Source: Cesiribacter sp. SM1 (GTDB lineage: Bacteria; Bacteroidota; Bacteroidia; Cytophagales; Cyclobacteriaceae). Taken from it: a stretch of DNA of 64,000 nt. A program made the position numbers and the translations under genes. The DNA lies in the NCBI RefSeq assembly GCF_020178975.1, contig NZ_JAHXBU010000093.1, positions 186,001-250,000 of the forward strand, in the 5' to 3' direction. Of the stretch, positions 54,404-64,000 are shown in pieces (within the stretch, counting starts at the first letter, position 1; every line of letters starts with the position of its first letter). Under the pieces are notes generated by a model that was not told where the DNA came from, ran no database searches, and was given only the letters and a program-made list of their open reading frames with translations.

Positions 54404-54946
54404 ATGATGAAGAGATACTTCCTGCTGTTATGCCTGGCAATTATGCTTGGGCAGTTTTCTGCTCGTGCCCAGGCTCCACTCAAAGTAAATGTAGACCTGG
54501 TGAAGAGTACCATCACCATTGGCAATGTACTTTTTACAGCCAGCTCTACCATAGAAGATTATGAAAAGCTGCTCGGCAAAGCAGATCGCATTGAGCAAAA
54601 GAGGGGCATAGACCAGTATTTTGTGTATGATAAACTCGGAATTTCCCTTTCGCTGCTGGATGATGATTCCGGCATTGTAAGCGAAATTTTCTTTACTTAT
54701 CTGTATGATGGCGATATCAAAATAGCAAAAGAAGTTTATAAAGGAACGCTGGCCGTAAACAACCAGGTAGTGAGTGGCCGAACAACCCACCAGGAAATGG
54801 CTAAGCTTGCTAAAATAGAGCTGGTAGAGGTAATGAACGGGTACTTTATAACGCCCAAAAGATCTTTAAATATCCTGATGTATTATCCTGAGGGTTCATA
54901 CAAAGAGCTTAAGCAATATGCTTTTAGCTTTGCTTCTGCTAAATAG
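54404..54946 (+). CDS. Secreted protein of unknown function (DUF7738-like)
   Basis: 180 residues from the ATG at 54404 (a second ATG follows directly), with signal peptide MMKRYFLLLCLAIMLGQFSARAQ. The mature part reads VKSTITIGNVLFTASSTIEDYEKLLGKADRIEQ, then YFVYDKLGISLSLLDDDSGIVSEIFF, a pattern of the small secreted DUF7738-type domain as I recall it. A strong terminator follows. Likely periplasmic. Function unknown. Confidence 0.7.
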   Translation: MMKRYFLLLCLAIMLGQFSARAQAPLKVNVDLVKSTITIGNVLFTASSTIEDYEKLLGKADRIEQKRGIDQYFVYDKLGISLSLLDDDSGIVSEIFFTYLYDGDIKIAKEVYKGTLAVNNQVVSGRTTHQEMAKLAKIELVEVMNGYFITPKRSLNILMYYPEGSYKELKQYAFSFASAK

Positions 54947-55066
54947 CCTGTGTTATAACTTTATTGTATTGCTAGCTCCTCTACATTATGTGGGGCACAG
55001 GTTACATGTTGCCTGATCCCTGGCAGCGGATACATAAGGCCTGGTGCGTTAATCTAACAGAATAAA

Positions 55067-55110
55067 GGGCGAGTGTTGAATTCTGTTATAGGTTCAACAC
55101 TCGCCCTTTT
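55067..55110 (+). terminator. Rho-independent terminator
   Basis: GGGCGAGTGTTGAA (55067-55080) pairs perfectly with 55093-55106, then TTTTTG. Lies between two convergent genes and may serve both. Confidence 0.9.
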
Positions 55111-55136
55111 TGTATGGCTATGTTAAGCCCGCAATA

Positions 55137-55694
55137 TTATTCTTTACGAGGCAGCAGGTATATTTGCAGGCCAATGTTAAGGTTGATGCCATTAAGATGG
55201 CTGTACTCAATGTTTGGCATAGATTCATCGCTCTTGTCGTAGCTTAGCATAAGCTCCAGGCCAACATGTTCATTAACAAAATGAACATAGCCTGCACCTA
55301 CACCATAGCTAAGGTAACCTTCTGTAACGCTTACATCTGTTTCCTTATTTTTATAAATAGAATAGTTGTAGCCGGCCCTTACCTCCAGCAACATGCGGTT
55401 TACAGAAGATCCACCATAAAGCCTGACAAATGGGGTAAGCCCAAAAGCCGAATTAACGGCAACTGATGATGCCGAGACAAGCACCGGAATTGCAGTGCCC
55501 AGGGCAAGCTTATCAGATACAAAAAAACCAAAGCGTGGCGAAAGCACCACAAAGGAAGGGTCCCGTTCATCGCCTTCAATGTTTATGTGTAAAGTGCCAG
55601 ATCCTCCTATAAGTTTAGATCCTGCACTTGTCTGGGCCACTGCAAAGCAGCTCACAAAGGCTACCAGCAAGAGGGTAAGTAAGAGTTTTTTCAT
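55137..55694 (-). CDS. Outer-membrane beta-barrel protein
   Basis: 185 residues. Signal peptide MKKLLLTLLLVAFVSCFAVAQ; the mature part alternates amphipathic strands (GSGTLHINIEG, PSFVVLSPRFGFFVSDKLALG, LLEVRAGYNYSIYKN, YLSYGVGAGYVHFV) and ends NIGLQIYLLPRKE. Matches the OmpA/porin-like small barrel domain common in Bacteroidota. No partner genes adjacent. Function unknown. Confidence 0.85.
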   Translation of the reverse strand: MKKLLLTLLLVAFVSCFAVAQTSAGSKLIGGSGTLHINIEGDERDPSFVVLSPRFGFFVSDKLALGTAIPVLVSASSVAVNSAFGLTPFVRLYGGSSVNRMLLEVRAGYNYSIYKNKETDVSVTEGYLSYGVGAGYVHFVNEHVGLELMLSYDKSDESMPNIEYSHLNGINLNIGLQIYLLPRKE

Positions 55695-56180
55695 GTAGAT
55701 GGATGTTAATGTATAGTGATTGGGTTGCTAGATGGGTTTGTACCAATTCCCTGCATACAGGGTACTTTTAAATCAACACATTCTGTGCATCCTGCCGGGT
55801 ATCATTATCATAAAAGTATCAAATGGACATTCTGAAAATTGTTAGGAACTCCCATATAAGCACTTATACTGTTAATGTATACTGAAAAGAAGCAGGTTGA
55901 TAGCTGTTGTAAAAAATAGCCTCCTGGCAAAAAGTGTGTAAGACTAATGTACTAAATAATCTGCTTTACATGATAGCGAAACCATTGATTATAATTTAAA
56001 CTATTGTTATGCCACGTTCATGCAAAGCTGCTATAGTTGAAGCCTGGTACTGCGTCAGTAACCCTTTACTGGGTACTGATTGATTTTTAAAAGATATTTG
56101 GTTGACTATTGCACTTCCATTTGCCTGATGGCTTTTAGTACCAGGTAAGGATCAAGGTCGTAGCCTTACACTTTTTTGAG
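55695..56180. other. 486-bp intergenic stretch
   Basis: No intact gene. On the minus strand a 19-codon scrap ending near 56106 reads YDLDPYLVLKAIRQMEVQ before its stop and is preceded in frame by another stop; it may be the tail of a lost gene. Otherwise AT-rich with no repeats seen. Confidence 0.4.
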
Positions 56181-56215
56181 CAAAAAAAATGCCGGCCTGT
56201 AAAGGCCGGCATTTA
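56181..56215 (-). terminator. Terminator of gcvP
   Basis: AATGCCGGCC pairs with GGCCGGCATT around TGTAAA (arms about 56189-56198 and 56204-56213). On the minus strand it is followed by a run of eight T. Ends the gcvP transcript 22 bp after its stop. Confidence 0.92.
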
Positions 56216-56237
56216 TATTTATCAGCAAAAGCGTCTG

Positions 56238-59147
56238 TTAAGCATTTATTTCTGCCTGTTGGTCCTGCTCTTCGTAAGCCGATACAGGAATACAGCTGCA
56301 CATCAGGTTGCGGTCGCCATAGGCACTGTCTACCCGGCGTACACTTGGCCAGAATTTGCTCTCGCGTGTGTAAGGCAGTGGGTAAGCAGCTTTCTCGCGG
56401 CTGTAAGGCTGGTTCCACTCACTGCTCATGATCATTTGGGCAGTATGCGGTGCATTCTTCAGCACGTTCTGCTGCGCATCGGCCTGGCCACTTTCTACCT
56501 CGCGAATTTCTTCGCGTATGCTGATGAGGGCATCGCAGAAGCGGTCAAGCTCGGCTACGCTCTCGCTTTCGGTAGGCTCAATCATAAGCGTGCCTGCTAC
56601 CGGGAAGCTCACGGTAGGTGCATGGAATCCATAGTCCATCAGGCGCTTGGCGATATCTTCCACCTCAACACCAGCCTTTTTAAACTCGCGGCAGTCAACG
56701 ATCATCTCGTGTGCACAACGGCCGTTGTTGTTGGTGTAAAGGATCTTATAATGCTCGCTAAGCCTTGCCTTAATGTAGTTAGCATTGAGGATAGCCAGCC
56801 TGGTTGCCTGGGTGAGGCCTTCCGGCCCCATCATGCTGATGTAGGCATGGCTGATGGTAAGAATGCTGGCGCTGCCCCAGGGAGCAGCCGAAACTGCCGT
56901 GATGGCACTGTCGTTGCCCATATCTACCATGGGGCTGCCTGGCAGGAATGGCTGCAGGTGTTTTGCCACACCAATTGGACCCATGCCGGGGCCACCACCG
57001 CCGTGAGGTATGCAGAAGGTTTTGTGCAGGTTCAGGTGGCAAACATCGGCACCAATGTTGGCAGGCGAGGTTAGGCCTACCTGTGCATTCATGTTGGCAC
57101 CGTCCATATAGACCTGTCCGCCATGCTGGTGAATGGTATCGCAGATCTCGATGATAGACTCCTCGAACACGCCATGTGTGGAAGGATAGGTAACCATGAG
57201 GCACGATAACCTGTCGCTGTACTGCTGTGCACGTGCTTTCAGGTCTGCTACATCAATATTGCCACGCTCGTCGCACTTTACAATTACAATTTGCAGGCCT
57301 GCCATGGCAGCAGAGGCAGGGTTGGTGCCGTGTGCCGAAGAAGGGATCAGGCATACATCGCGGTGGCTATCGCCACGGTGCTGGTGATAGGCACGGATAA
57401 CCATAAGGCCGGCATATTCGCCCTGTGCACCTGAGTTAGGCTGCAGCGAAACGGCGGCAAAGCCAGTAATTTCAGAAAGCCATGCCTCCAGTTCGCTGAA
57501 GAGCTGGCGGTAGCCCTGTGCCTGGTCGGCAGGCACAAAGGGGTGCAGGTTGCCCCACTCCGGCCAGGTTACCGGCTTCATTTCGGCAGTGGCATTCAGC
57601 TTCATGGTACAGCTGCCCAGCGAAATCATGCTGTGCACCAGCGAAAGATCTCGGTTCTCCAGGCGCTTGATGTAACGCAGCATTTCATGCTCAATGTGGT
57701 AGCTGTTAAATACCTCGTGCTCCAGGAATGCAGAGGTACGCTGCAGGTTTTCCGGGAAGCTGATCTCTACGTCGGCAGCAGTTAGCGCAAGCTCCTGCTT
57801 GCCTGCAGCTTCGGCAAAAGCAGCCAGAATATCTTCGGCATCCTGCATGCGCACGGTTTCGTCGAGCGAAAGCGTTACCACCAGGCTGTTAGGGCGGTAG
57901 TTAAAGTTAATATAGCGGCTAAGCGCACTCTGGCGAAGCACCTCTATCATCTGAGGGGTTTCCAGCTCTACGGCCAGCGTATCGAAGAAATTCTTGTTCA
58001 GTTGTTTGTAACCCAGCAGCTCCAGCCCTGTATTGATCAGGCGGGCATAGCCATTGATGCGGCCTGCAATCTGCTTCAGGCCCTGCGGACCATGGTACAC
58101 AGCATACATACCAGCCATTACAGCCAGCAGTACCTGGGCAGTGCAAATGTTAGAGGTTGCTTTTTCGCGGCGAATGTGCTGCTCGCGTGTTTGCAGCGCC
58201 ATGCGGTAAGCAGGGTTGCCGGCAGCATCCTTGCTCACGCCAATAATACGGCCGGGCAGCAGGCGCTTAAACTCATCTTTGGTAGCAAAGTAAGCAGCAT
58301 GCGGACCACCATAACCCATAGGTACGCCAAAGCGCTGGGTAGTTCCTACCACAACATCGGCACCCATTTCGCCGGGAGGTGTTAGCAGGGTGAGGGCCAT
58401 TAAATCGGCTGCTACGCCTACCAATATTCCTTTTTCGTGGGCAGCATCAATATAAGGGCGCAGGTCCTGTACATTTCCCCATTTGTTGGGGTACTGCAAC
58501 AGCATGCCAAAGAGCGCCCCATCTTCCAGGTCCAGCTCTTCCAGCTCGCCAATTACCAGCTCAATGCCCATGGGTTCTGCGCGTGTCTGCAGAATATCCA
58601 GAGTTTGCAGAAAGGTATTTCTGTCTACAAAAAACCTGTTGGCATCTTTTTTACTGCCTTTGCGCAGGGCGTAGAACATACCCATGGCTTCGGCTGCGGC
58701 GGTGCCTTCGTCGAGCAGGGAGGCATTGGCAATTTCCATGCCGGTAAGGTCCATCACCAGCGTCTGGAAATTGATAAGTGCTTCCAGTCGGCCCTGGGCT
58801 ATTTCGGCCTGATAGGGGGTGTAGGCAGTGTACCAGCCTGGATTTTCCAGGATGTTCCGCTGAATTACGCCCGGGGTGATGGTGCCATAGTAGCCCTGCC
58901 CGATGTAGGAGCGGTACAGCTTATTTCTGGAGGCCAGTTTTTTAAAATCCTGCAGAAAGGTGTACTCGCCCTTAGGCGCAGGAAGGTTCAGTGCTTTTTT
59001 AAGCCTGATATTCGCCGGAATGGTCTGATCAATAAGCGCATCCAGCGAGTTGGCGCCTACTGTTTTAAGCATATGGGCGATGCCATCGGGGCCGGAGCCG
59101 TTATGACGATCTTCAAAACGTTCAGTTTGCGAAAGCTTTATATTCAT
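56238..59147 (-). CDS. gcvP: Glycine dehydrogenase (aminomethyl-transferring), P protein
   Basis: 969 residues, the single-chain form with two homologous halves. N-terminal [31 protein letters not shown] and [23 protein letters not shown] belong to the P1-like half. The P2-like half carries the pyridoxal-phosphate Lys in [19 protein letters not shown], near residue 700. It decarboxylates glycine and passes the aminomethyl group to the lipoylated H protein, linking it to lipA in this window. gcvH and gcvT are not here. A stem-loop terminator follows. Confidence 0.98.
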   Translation of the reverse strand: MNIKLSQTERFEDRHNGSGPDGIAHMLKTVGANSLDALIDQTIPANIRLKKALNLPAPKGEYTFLQDFKKLASRNKLYRSYIGQGYYGTITPGVIQRNILENPGWYTAYTPYQAEIAQGRLEALINFQTLVMDLTGMEIANASLLDEGTAAAEAMGMFYALRKGSKKDANRFFVDRNTFLQTLDILQTRAEPMGIELVIGELEELDLEDGALFGMLLQYPNKWGNVQDLRPYIDAAHEKGILVGVAADLMALTLLTPPGEMGADVVVGTTQRFGVPMGYGGPHAAYFATKDEFKRLLPGRIIGVSKDAAGNPAYRMALQTREQHIRREKATSNICTAQVLLAVMAGMYAVYHGPQGLKQIAGRINGYARLINTGLELLGYKQLNKNFFDTLAVELETPQMIEVLRQSALSRYINFNYRPNSLVVTLSLDETVRMQDAEDILAAFAEAAGKQELALTAADVEISFPENLQRTSAFLEHEVFNSYHIEHEMLRYIKRLENRDLSLVHSMISLGSCTMKLNATAEMKPVTWPEWGNLHPFVPADQAQGYRQLFSELEAWLSEITGFAAVSLQPNSGAQGEYAGLMVIRAYHQHRGDSHRDVCLIPSSAHGTNPASAAMAGLQIVIVKCDERGNIDVADLKARAQQYSDRLSCLMVTYPSTHGVFEESIIEICDTIHQHGGQVYMDGANMNAQVGLTSPANIGADVCHLNLHKTFCIPHGGGGPGMGPIGVAKHLQPFLPGSPMVDMGNDSAITAVSAAPWGSASILTISHAYISMMGPEGLTQATRLAILNANYIKARLSEHYKILYTNNNGRCAHEMIVDCREFKKAGVEVEDIAKRLMDYGFHAPTVSFPVAGTLMIEPTESESVAELDRFCDALISIREEIREVESGQADAQQNVLKNAPHTAQMIMSSEWNQPYSREKAAYPLPYTRESKFWPSVRRVDSAYGDRNLMCSCIPVSAYEEQDQQAEINA

Positions 59148-59275
59148 CGGAACTGGAATAGAAATTTCAAACGATGGAAATTGGAATACACTGTTGAAAA
59201 GCAGTACAAATCTACAACATATTTAGAGAAGAAAAATGCTCCCGGTAGGAAGAGAATTCCTGGAATAAAAACAGA

Positions 59276-59305
59276 AAAGCGCCACTCCGACAGGATAGGC
59301 GCTTT
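59276..59305 (-). terminator. Hairpin, probable terminator of the small membrane gene
   Basis: AAAGCGCC (59276-59283) and GGCGCTTT (59298-59305) with a 14-nt loop; T-rich on the minus strand beyond (TTTTCTG). Lies after the 87-residue membrane protein gene. Confidence 0.6.
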
Positions 59306-59331
59306 AAACATTTTATATGAAGACGGGAAGA

Positions 59332-59595
59332 TCAGGGTCTGCCAGTTATAGGATCTTTTGAGGCAACAGCCTTCTCTTTAGGAAACTCCTGGTGCACCGA
59401 TTCAGCATGTTTGCGGCTTTCCCAGTAAGCAGCATGATCTTCAGGCTCATGGTGTGGAGCCTGTGGTCCGTGCACAGAACGAAAGTCCAGGAAACTTACG
59501 GCTGCAACAAGCCCTATGAGAATGGCAACTATCCAGAAGAACAAGTTTGCCCCAAACTGTAAATATTCAGTTGCTAATATATACATACCTATCAC
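59332..59595 (-). CDS. Small membrane protein, unknown
   Basis: 87 residues. One N-terminal membrane helix (FGANLFFWIVAILIGLVAAVSFL, about 13-35) and a His/Glu-rich soluble tail (GPQAPHHEPEDHAAYWESRKHAESVH). The His-rich segment could bind metal; this is inference. No family recognised. Codes look genuine (consistent composition, own hairpin downstream). Confidence 0.7.
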   Translation of the reverse strand: MIGMYILATEYLQFGANLFFWIVAILIGLVAAVSFLDFRSVHGPQAPHHEPEDHAAYWESRKHAESVHQEFPKEKAVASKDPITGRP

Positions 59596-59743
59596 AAATG
59601 GTTAAACAACAGCTCAAAATCCGTGCGAAGTTACCCTAAAAAGGGTAAAATGCTAAGCAATGCCTGGCATATTTCTTACGCCTCTCTAAAAAATTAACGG
59701 TAGTATGCACGGAGGGTTGCCTTCTCCCTTTTTGCAGACAAAC

Positions 59744-61126
59744 CTAACCCTTTTTCCGGCGGGCGCTTTTTCCGCCTTTGCCGGCAATTTTGCCCCCTTT
59801 GCTGTTCTTGTTTGGTCCCTTCTTCTTAAACTTGGGACCACCGGGGCCGCCCTTGCCTGGCTGCGACTGGCCTGGCCTCGCCTTCTTTTCATGGAATGCA
59901 CCTTTGAAATCGGGATTATCCTTGCGCTTCTGCCTGTCGAGCTCCCGGGCCATATCCTGCCGCTCTTCAAAGGGGGTTTCTTCTGCTATGGCCTCCTGTG
60001 GTACTGCTTCGCGCAAAATGGGCTTGCTTATCAGCTCTTCAATTTTAGTGATATGGTACAGTTCGGCAGGGGTAACAAAAGTAATGGCCTCTCCGCTTTT
60101 CTCTGCCCGGCCGGTGCGGCCCACGCGGTGCACATAATCATCATACACCAGCGGCACATCAAAGTTAATCACATGGCTTACATCTGAAATATCCAGCCCG
60201 CGCGAGGCAATATCGGTGGCTACCAGTATGTGCGACTCTCCCTCCCGGAAGTCTTCCATGGCATTGTTGCGCGAGTTCTGATCTTTGTTGGCGTGTACCA
60301 CCCGCACGGGAACCATCAGCTTGCGCTGCAGGTATTTGGCAATATCTGAGGCTGTTTGCCTGGTTTTAGCGAAAACAATAACCCTGGTAAAGCGCTCGCG
60401 GTCCTGAAGCAGCTGCAGCAGCAGGTTTATTTTGGTTCTGTTGTTGGGTACCTCGTAAATCAGCTGATCAATGGTTTCTGCCGTGGTGGCCTGTGGGGCC
60501 ACCTCCACCCGCTCCGGGAAATCCAGAAAGTCGCCGGCAAGCTCTGCCACCCGGTCTGGCATGGTGGCCGAGAAAAGGGCATTCTGCCGCTTGGGCGGTA
60601 CTACTTCCAGAATGCGGTTAATCTGGCCTTTAAAGCCCATGTCCATCATTTTATCGGCCTCATCCATGATAAAGGTTTTGATAAAACGGGGCAGAAAGGC
60701 GCCCGAGGCATACACATCCAGAAAGCGCTGGGGGGTAGATACAATAATGTCTACCCCGGCAGCCGCGGCTTCGGCCTGTGGCTTTATGCCTTTACCGCCA
60801 ATCAGGGGCAGGCAGCGCAGGTCGGTGTACTTCGCGAACTGGCGCACCACCTCATCTATCTGCATTACAAGCTCGCGGGTTGGGGCCAGTATGAGCGCCC
60901 GGGGGTGAATATCCTGGGCGTACTTAAGCTTCATTAAAACAGGCAGCACATAGGCAGCAGTTTTTCCGGTGCCGGTGGGGGCAATACCAAAAAGGTCGTG
61001 GCCTGCCAGCATTAGCGGAATAGCTTTTTGCTGAATTTCGGTGGGTTTGGTGTAGCCAGCTTCGGCAACTGCTGTAAGCAACTGCTTGTTGAGTTTGAAC
61101 TGGCTAAAATCTTGGTCTTCCTGCAT
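59744..61126 (-). CDS. DEAD-box RNA helicase (RhlE-like)
   Basis: 460 residues from the ATG at 61126. Full motif set: Q motif YTKPTEIQQ, Walker A APTGTGKT, PTRELVMQ, IMDEADKMMDMGF, FSATMP, and motifs V-VI VATDIASRGLDI and YVHRVGRTGRAEKSG. A basic Gly/Lys-rich tail (about 400-460, GGPGGPKFKKKGP and KGGKSARRKKG) is RNA-binding and typical of RhlE-type enzymes. Likely unwinds RNA in ribosome assembly or decay. Divergent from the antiporter gene. Confidence 0.96.
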   Translation of the reverse strand: MQEDQDFSQFKLNKQLLTAVAEAGYTKPTEIQQKAIPLMLAGHDLFGIAPTGTGKTAAYVLPVLMKLKYAQDIHPRALILAPTRELVMQIDEVVRQFAKYTDLRCLPLIGGKGIKPQAEAAAAGVDIIVSTPQRFLDVYASGAFLPRFIKTFIMDEADKMMDMGFKGQINRILEVVPPKRQNALFSATMPDRVAELAGDFLDFPERVEVAPQATTAETIDQLIYEVPNNRTKINLLLQLLQDRERFTRVIVFAKTRQTASDIAKYLQRKLMVPVRVVHANKDQNSRNNAMEDFREGESHILVATDIASRGLDISDVSHVINFDVPLVYDDYVHRVGRTGRAEKSGEAITFVTPAELYHITKIEELISKPILREAVPQEAIAEETPFEERQDMARELDRQKRKDNPDFKGAFHEKKARPGQSQPGKGGPGGPKFKKKGPNKNSKGGKIAGKGGKSARRKKG

Positions 61127-61396
61127 AGGCGCAAAGGTAGTCAATAAAGCGGAGGATTACCGCAGTTATAAACATCAACCGGCTGGCAATGGTATGTGTT
61201 TGCTGATCACTTGTGCTGCCTCCATTGCAAATTCAATGCCTTGATTTTAAGGCAATTCTTTTCTTTTCGCTTTACACATACAGAAACAGAAGAAAATACC
61301 ATCTTAGCAGCCTGGTAGAGCAAACACTGTTTCTGCTTCTACGTTTGTGTTGTTTACTGTTTTCTGGTAGATATTGGCTTAAAGATTTTTTAATAT

Positions 61397-63556
61397 ATGA
61401 TCTTGTTAAGTGAACTGAATTTTTCTCTGCCTTTAGAGAATCCGGTACTGATATTTTCAATTATCCTGTTCATTATACTGTTTACCCCCATTTTACTGGC
61501 GCGCCTGCGCATTCCGCAGCTTATTGGGCTCATTCTGGCAGGTGCGCTCATTGGCCCAAACGGACTCTACATAATGCAGCGGGGCGAGAGTATAGAACTT
61601 TTTGGTACTGTAGGGCTACTTTACATTATGTTTCTGGCCGGGCTCGAGATAGACCTGGGAGATTTTAAAAAGAACAGCCGCAAAAGCATGGTCTTTGGTA
61701 TGTTCACTTTTTTGATTCCCATGGCGCTTGGTACGCTTGCAGGCATGTATGTGCTTGGCTTTTCGGTGCCAACTTCTGTTTTGCTGGCCAGTATGTTTGC
61801 TTCTCACACCCTGATAGCCTATCCCATCGTAAGCAAACTGGGCGTGGCCAAGAACAGGGCTGTAAATATTACAGTGGGGGGCACCATGATTACCGATACC
61901 CTGGCCCTTTTAACGCTGGCGGTTATTGTGGGCATGTCTACCGGCGAAATTTCTACCCAGTTCTGGATACGGCTGGGCCTTTCTGTGCTGGCCTTTGGCC
62001 TGATTGTGCTCCTGGTATTTCCCATTATCGGGCGCTGGTTTTTCAAGCGCTTCGATGATAATATCTCGCAGTACATTTTTGTGCTGGGCATTGTTTTTAT
62101 GGGGGCCTTCTTGGCCGAGGCGGCCGGCATAGAAGCGATCATCGGGGCCTTTCTGGCCGGGCTGGCGCTCAACCGCCTGATCCCGCACACCTCGCCCCTC
62201 ATGAACAGGATAGAGTTTGTAGGCAATGCCCTCTTTATTCCGTTCTTCCTGATTGGGGTGGGCATGCTTATTGACTTTGCTTCTTTTGTAGAGGATTTTG
62301 AAACCATTTTTGTGGCCATTGTCATGACCATAGTAGCCACAGTATCAAAGTTTCTGGCGGCGTGGTTTACCCAAAAAACTTTTAAATTCAGCAGTATAGA
62401 AAGAAACCTGATATTTGGCCTTAGTAATGCACAGGCAGCGGCAACCCTGGCGGCGGTTCTGGTGGGTTATAATATTGTGCTGGGAGAATCGCCCGGAGGG
62501 GAGCCAATCAGGCTGCTGAATGAAAGTGTGCTGAATGGTACTATTCTGATGATACTGGTTACCTGCACCATAGCCTCTTTTGTAACCCAGAAAGGGGCCC
62601 AGCAGCAGGCAGCAGCAGAGGCTGTAGAAGGCGCCGATGTAGAAACTGACATTGAGGAGCGCATACTGATTCCCATCAACAACATAGAAAATGTAGAGGA
62701 ACTGGTAAACCTAAGCATTACAGTAAAATCAAAGCTTAACAGATCGGGTTTATATGCTTTGAATATTATTGATGAGCACCATGCCGGCGGCGTAGTGGAA
62801 AAAAATGCCCGCAAGATATTGAACAAGGCAACCGTAGTTGCTGCTGCCACCGATAATGAAGTTCAGGAACTGCTGCGTTACGACCTTAACATAGTCAATG
62901 GCATCAACAATGTAGTGAGGGAGCATAAGATCACTGATATGATCATTGGTCTTCACCAGCAACAAGGCATCAGCGATACTTTTTTAGGAAACCTAACCGA
63001 GGGTATCTTAACAAAATGTAATACCACAACACTCATTTACAAACCATTTCAGCCGCTCTCTACCATTAAACGGTACATTATAGTAGTGCCCAATAATGCC
63101 GAGCGTGAGCTTGGTTTTCCTTTCTGGCTCATCAGGGCCTGGAATATTGGAAAAAACACAGGGGCAAAGCTTATTTTCTTTGGAAGCAACAGCACCCTGG
63201 CCTTCCTCAAAGAGGTGCATGCCAAACATCCCATAGAGGCAGAGTTTCATGTATTTACAGACTGGAGCGATTTTTTGATTCTTTCACGGGAGGTGAAGCT
63301 GGATGATAACCTGATGATCGTGATGAGCCGCAGGCATTATCCTTCCTTCAATAGCATGATGGCGAAAATACCCAATTACCTGAACAGGTACTTTAAGGAG
63401 AATAATTTTATCCTGGTATATCCCATACAATTAGGGGTAGATGGCAGTCGGGATTATGAAGCAAGCAATGCTTCTGTAGCCGACTCCTTGCTGGAAGGTC
63501 TGGAGAAACTGGATGAAATAGGCAAGACCATCACAGGCATGTTCCGGCGTAAATAA
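61397..63556 (+). CDS. CPA2-type cation:proton antiporter with C-terminal Usp-like domain
   Basis: 719 residues. Residues about 10-400 hold some 12 membrane helices of the Na/H exchanger (CPA2/KefB-like) family, with IGLILAGALIGPNGL, LYIMFLAGLEIDL, and the conserved LASMFASHTLIAYPIV and GGTMITDTLALL (putative ion-site Asp). The C-terminal half (about 420-700) resembles duplicated universal-stress-like domains (ILIPINNIENVEELVNLSI, then YIIVVPNNAERELGF) that probably sense nucleotides. Followed after 262 bp by a second antiporter gene. Confidence 0.93.
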   Translation: MILLSELNFSLPLENPVLIFSIILFIILFTPILLARLRIPQLIGLILAGALIGPNGLYIMQRGESIELFGTVGLLYIMFLAGLEIDLGDFKKNSRKSMVFGMFTFLIPMALGTLAGMYVLGFSVPTSVLLASMFASHTLIAYPIVSKLGVAKNRAVNITVGGTMITDTLALLTLAVIVGMSTGEISTQFWIRLGLSVLAFGLIVLLVFPIIGRWFFKRFDDNISQYIFVLGIVFMGAFLAEAAGIEAIIGAFLAGLALNRLIPHTSPLMNRIEFVGNALFIPFFLIGVGMLIDFASFVEDFETIFVAIVMTIVATVSKFLAAWFTQKTFKFSSIERNLIFGLSNAQAAATLAAVLVGYNIVLGESPGGEPIRLLNESVLNGTILMILVTCTIASFVTQKGAQQQAAAEAVEGADVETDIEERILIPINNIENVEELVNLSITVKSKLNRSGLYALNIIDEHHAGGVVEKNARKILNKATVVAAATDNEVQELLRYDLNIVNGINNVVREHKITDMIIGLHQQQGISDTFLGNLTEGILTKCNTTTLIYKPFQPLSTIKRYIIVVPNNAERELGFPFWLIRAWNIGKNTGAKLIFFGSNSTLAFLKEVHAKHPIEAEFHVFTDWSDFLILSREVKLDDNLMIVMSRRHYPSFNSMMAKIPNYLNRYFKENNFILVYPIQLGVDGSRDYEASNASVADSLLEGLEKLDEIGKTITGMFRRK

Positions 63557-63818
63557 TCTCTGCATGTAATACCATATATGGCATAAAAAGCCTGTTCTAC
63601 AAAACTATAAATTTCTGTGTTCAAACTTTAGTACTGAAGCTGCCTTCTAAAATTTTGTAAACTTCTTTCTATTCCTTTGTTTTAATAGGGAGTACTTGTA
63701 GTGAGCTCAGAATAAGTAAAACCAGGCCAGCCTAGCAAGCCTTAAAATGAACTATTGTTTCCTTCAGCATATAATTGTTTTGCAGAGGGAAATATAAACT
63801 GCGATATTAAATACACCT

Positions 63819-64000
63819 ATGGAGCAATTCCTTGAATTACTACATCATGAATTTGAAAGACCTTTTGAGAATTCCGTTCTGATTTTTTCAGTAATTCTGC
63901 TAATCATACTGTTGTCACCCATTGTGCTTAGGAAGCTTAGGATTCCGGGTATCATAGGGCTGATTGTATCAGGGGTAATCATAGGTCCGCACGGCCTTTA
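63819..64000 (+). CDS. Second cation:proton antiporter (cut by window end)
   Basis: Only about 60 N-terminal residues are visible, from the ATG at 63819. The sequence FENSVLIFSVILLIILLSPIVLRKLRIPGIIGLI aligns with FLENPVLIFSIILFIILFTPILLARLRIPQLIGLI-type sequence at the start of the preceding antiporter, so it is a tandem paralogue. The rest lies beyond the window. Confidence 0.85.
   Translation, partial: MEQFLELLHHEFERPFENSVLIFSVILLIILLSPIVLRKLRIPGIIGLIVSGVIIGPHGL

Noticed and set aside
59148-59331. Possible glycine riboswitch before gcvP
   Set aside because: No tandem aptamer pattern or conserved GGAGAG-type core is visible upstream of the gcvP start.

Overview
The window looks like a chromosomal segment of a Bacteroidota bacterium, most likely of the order Cytophagales. 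The evidence is: promoters with the phylum-typical TAnnTTTG -7 element in front of era, der, bshC and the fused E1 gene; almost no Shine-Dalgarno sequences; bacillithiol genes (bshC, a YtxJ-type bacilliredoxin); a fused alpha/beta 2-oxoacid dehydrogenase E1; and many secreted or lipoprotein genes of unknown function. No species is assigned.

Layout. 1-15.6 kb: a minus-strand set (DUF2721 protein, sensory-rhodopsin-transducer-like protein, sugar-lactone-oxidase-like flavoprotein), an Nramp-like transporter, a gamma-glutamyltransferase-like enzyme, a type-B carboxylesterase followed by the broken 3' end of a second copy, several small genes, an ECF sigma factor, a nucleotide-pyrophosphatase-like phosphodiesterase and a catalase-peroxidase with a lipoprotein signal peptide.

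16.08-34.55 kb: an integrated genomic island of about 18.5 kb, inserted at the 3' end of an initiator tRNA-fMet gene (minus strand, 34546-34618). An 18-bp direct repeat (16082-16099 and 34540-34557) marks its ends. It carries a tyrosine integrase, an excisionase-like HTH protein, a P4/D5-type primase-helicase and a zinc-finger/Toprim-like replication protein. It has no phage structural genes and no visible relaxase, so it resembles a phage satellite or replicating island used as a defence carrier. Cargo: an orphan protein with a PD-(D/E)XK-like nuclease motif; a complete type I restriction-modification operon (hsdM-hsdS-hsdR) that continues into a caspase-like CHAT/DUF6642-type protease and a small partner gene; and several unknown membrane or small proteins. 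A scrap of a second hsdR 3' end lies on the far side of the protease pair, which suggests the pair is an exchangeable cassette. This five-gene operon is the best candidate here for an undescribed system.

34.6-64 kb: core genome. It holds era and der (ribosome assembly GTPases), twin small lipoproteins, a SprT-like protein, bshC, 5-formyl-THF cyclo-ligase, a uracil-DNA-glycosylase-like protein, DinB-like, mnmD-like, ispF, an M16 peptidase, fused E1, a secreted basic protein built of 37-residue repeats, bacilliredoxin, OsmC, lipA (with twin palindromes over its promoter), a lipoprotein, an esterase, gamma carbonic anhydrase, gcvP, a DEAD-box helicase and two tandem cation:proton antiporters (the second is cut by the window end).

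Functional themes: lipoate/glycine/2-oxoacid metabolism (lipA, gcvP, fused E1), thiol and peroxide defence (bshC, bacilliredoxin, OsmC, KatG), and phage defence on the island. All assignments come from reading motifs by eye; no database search was run.
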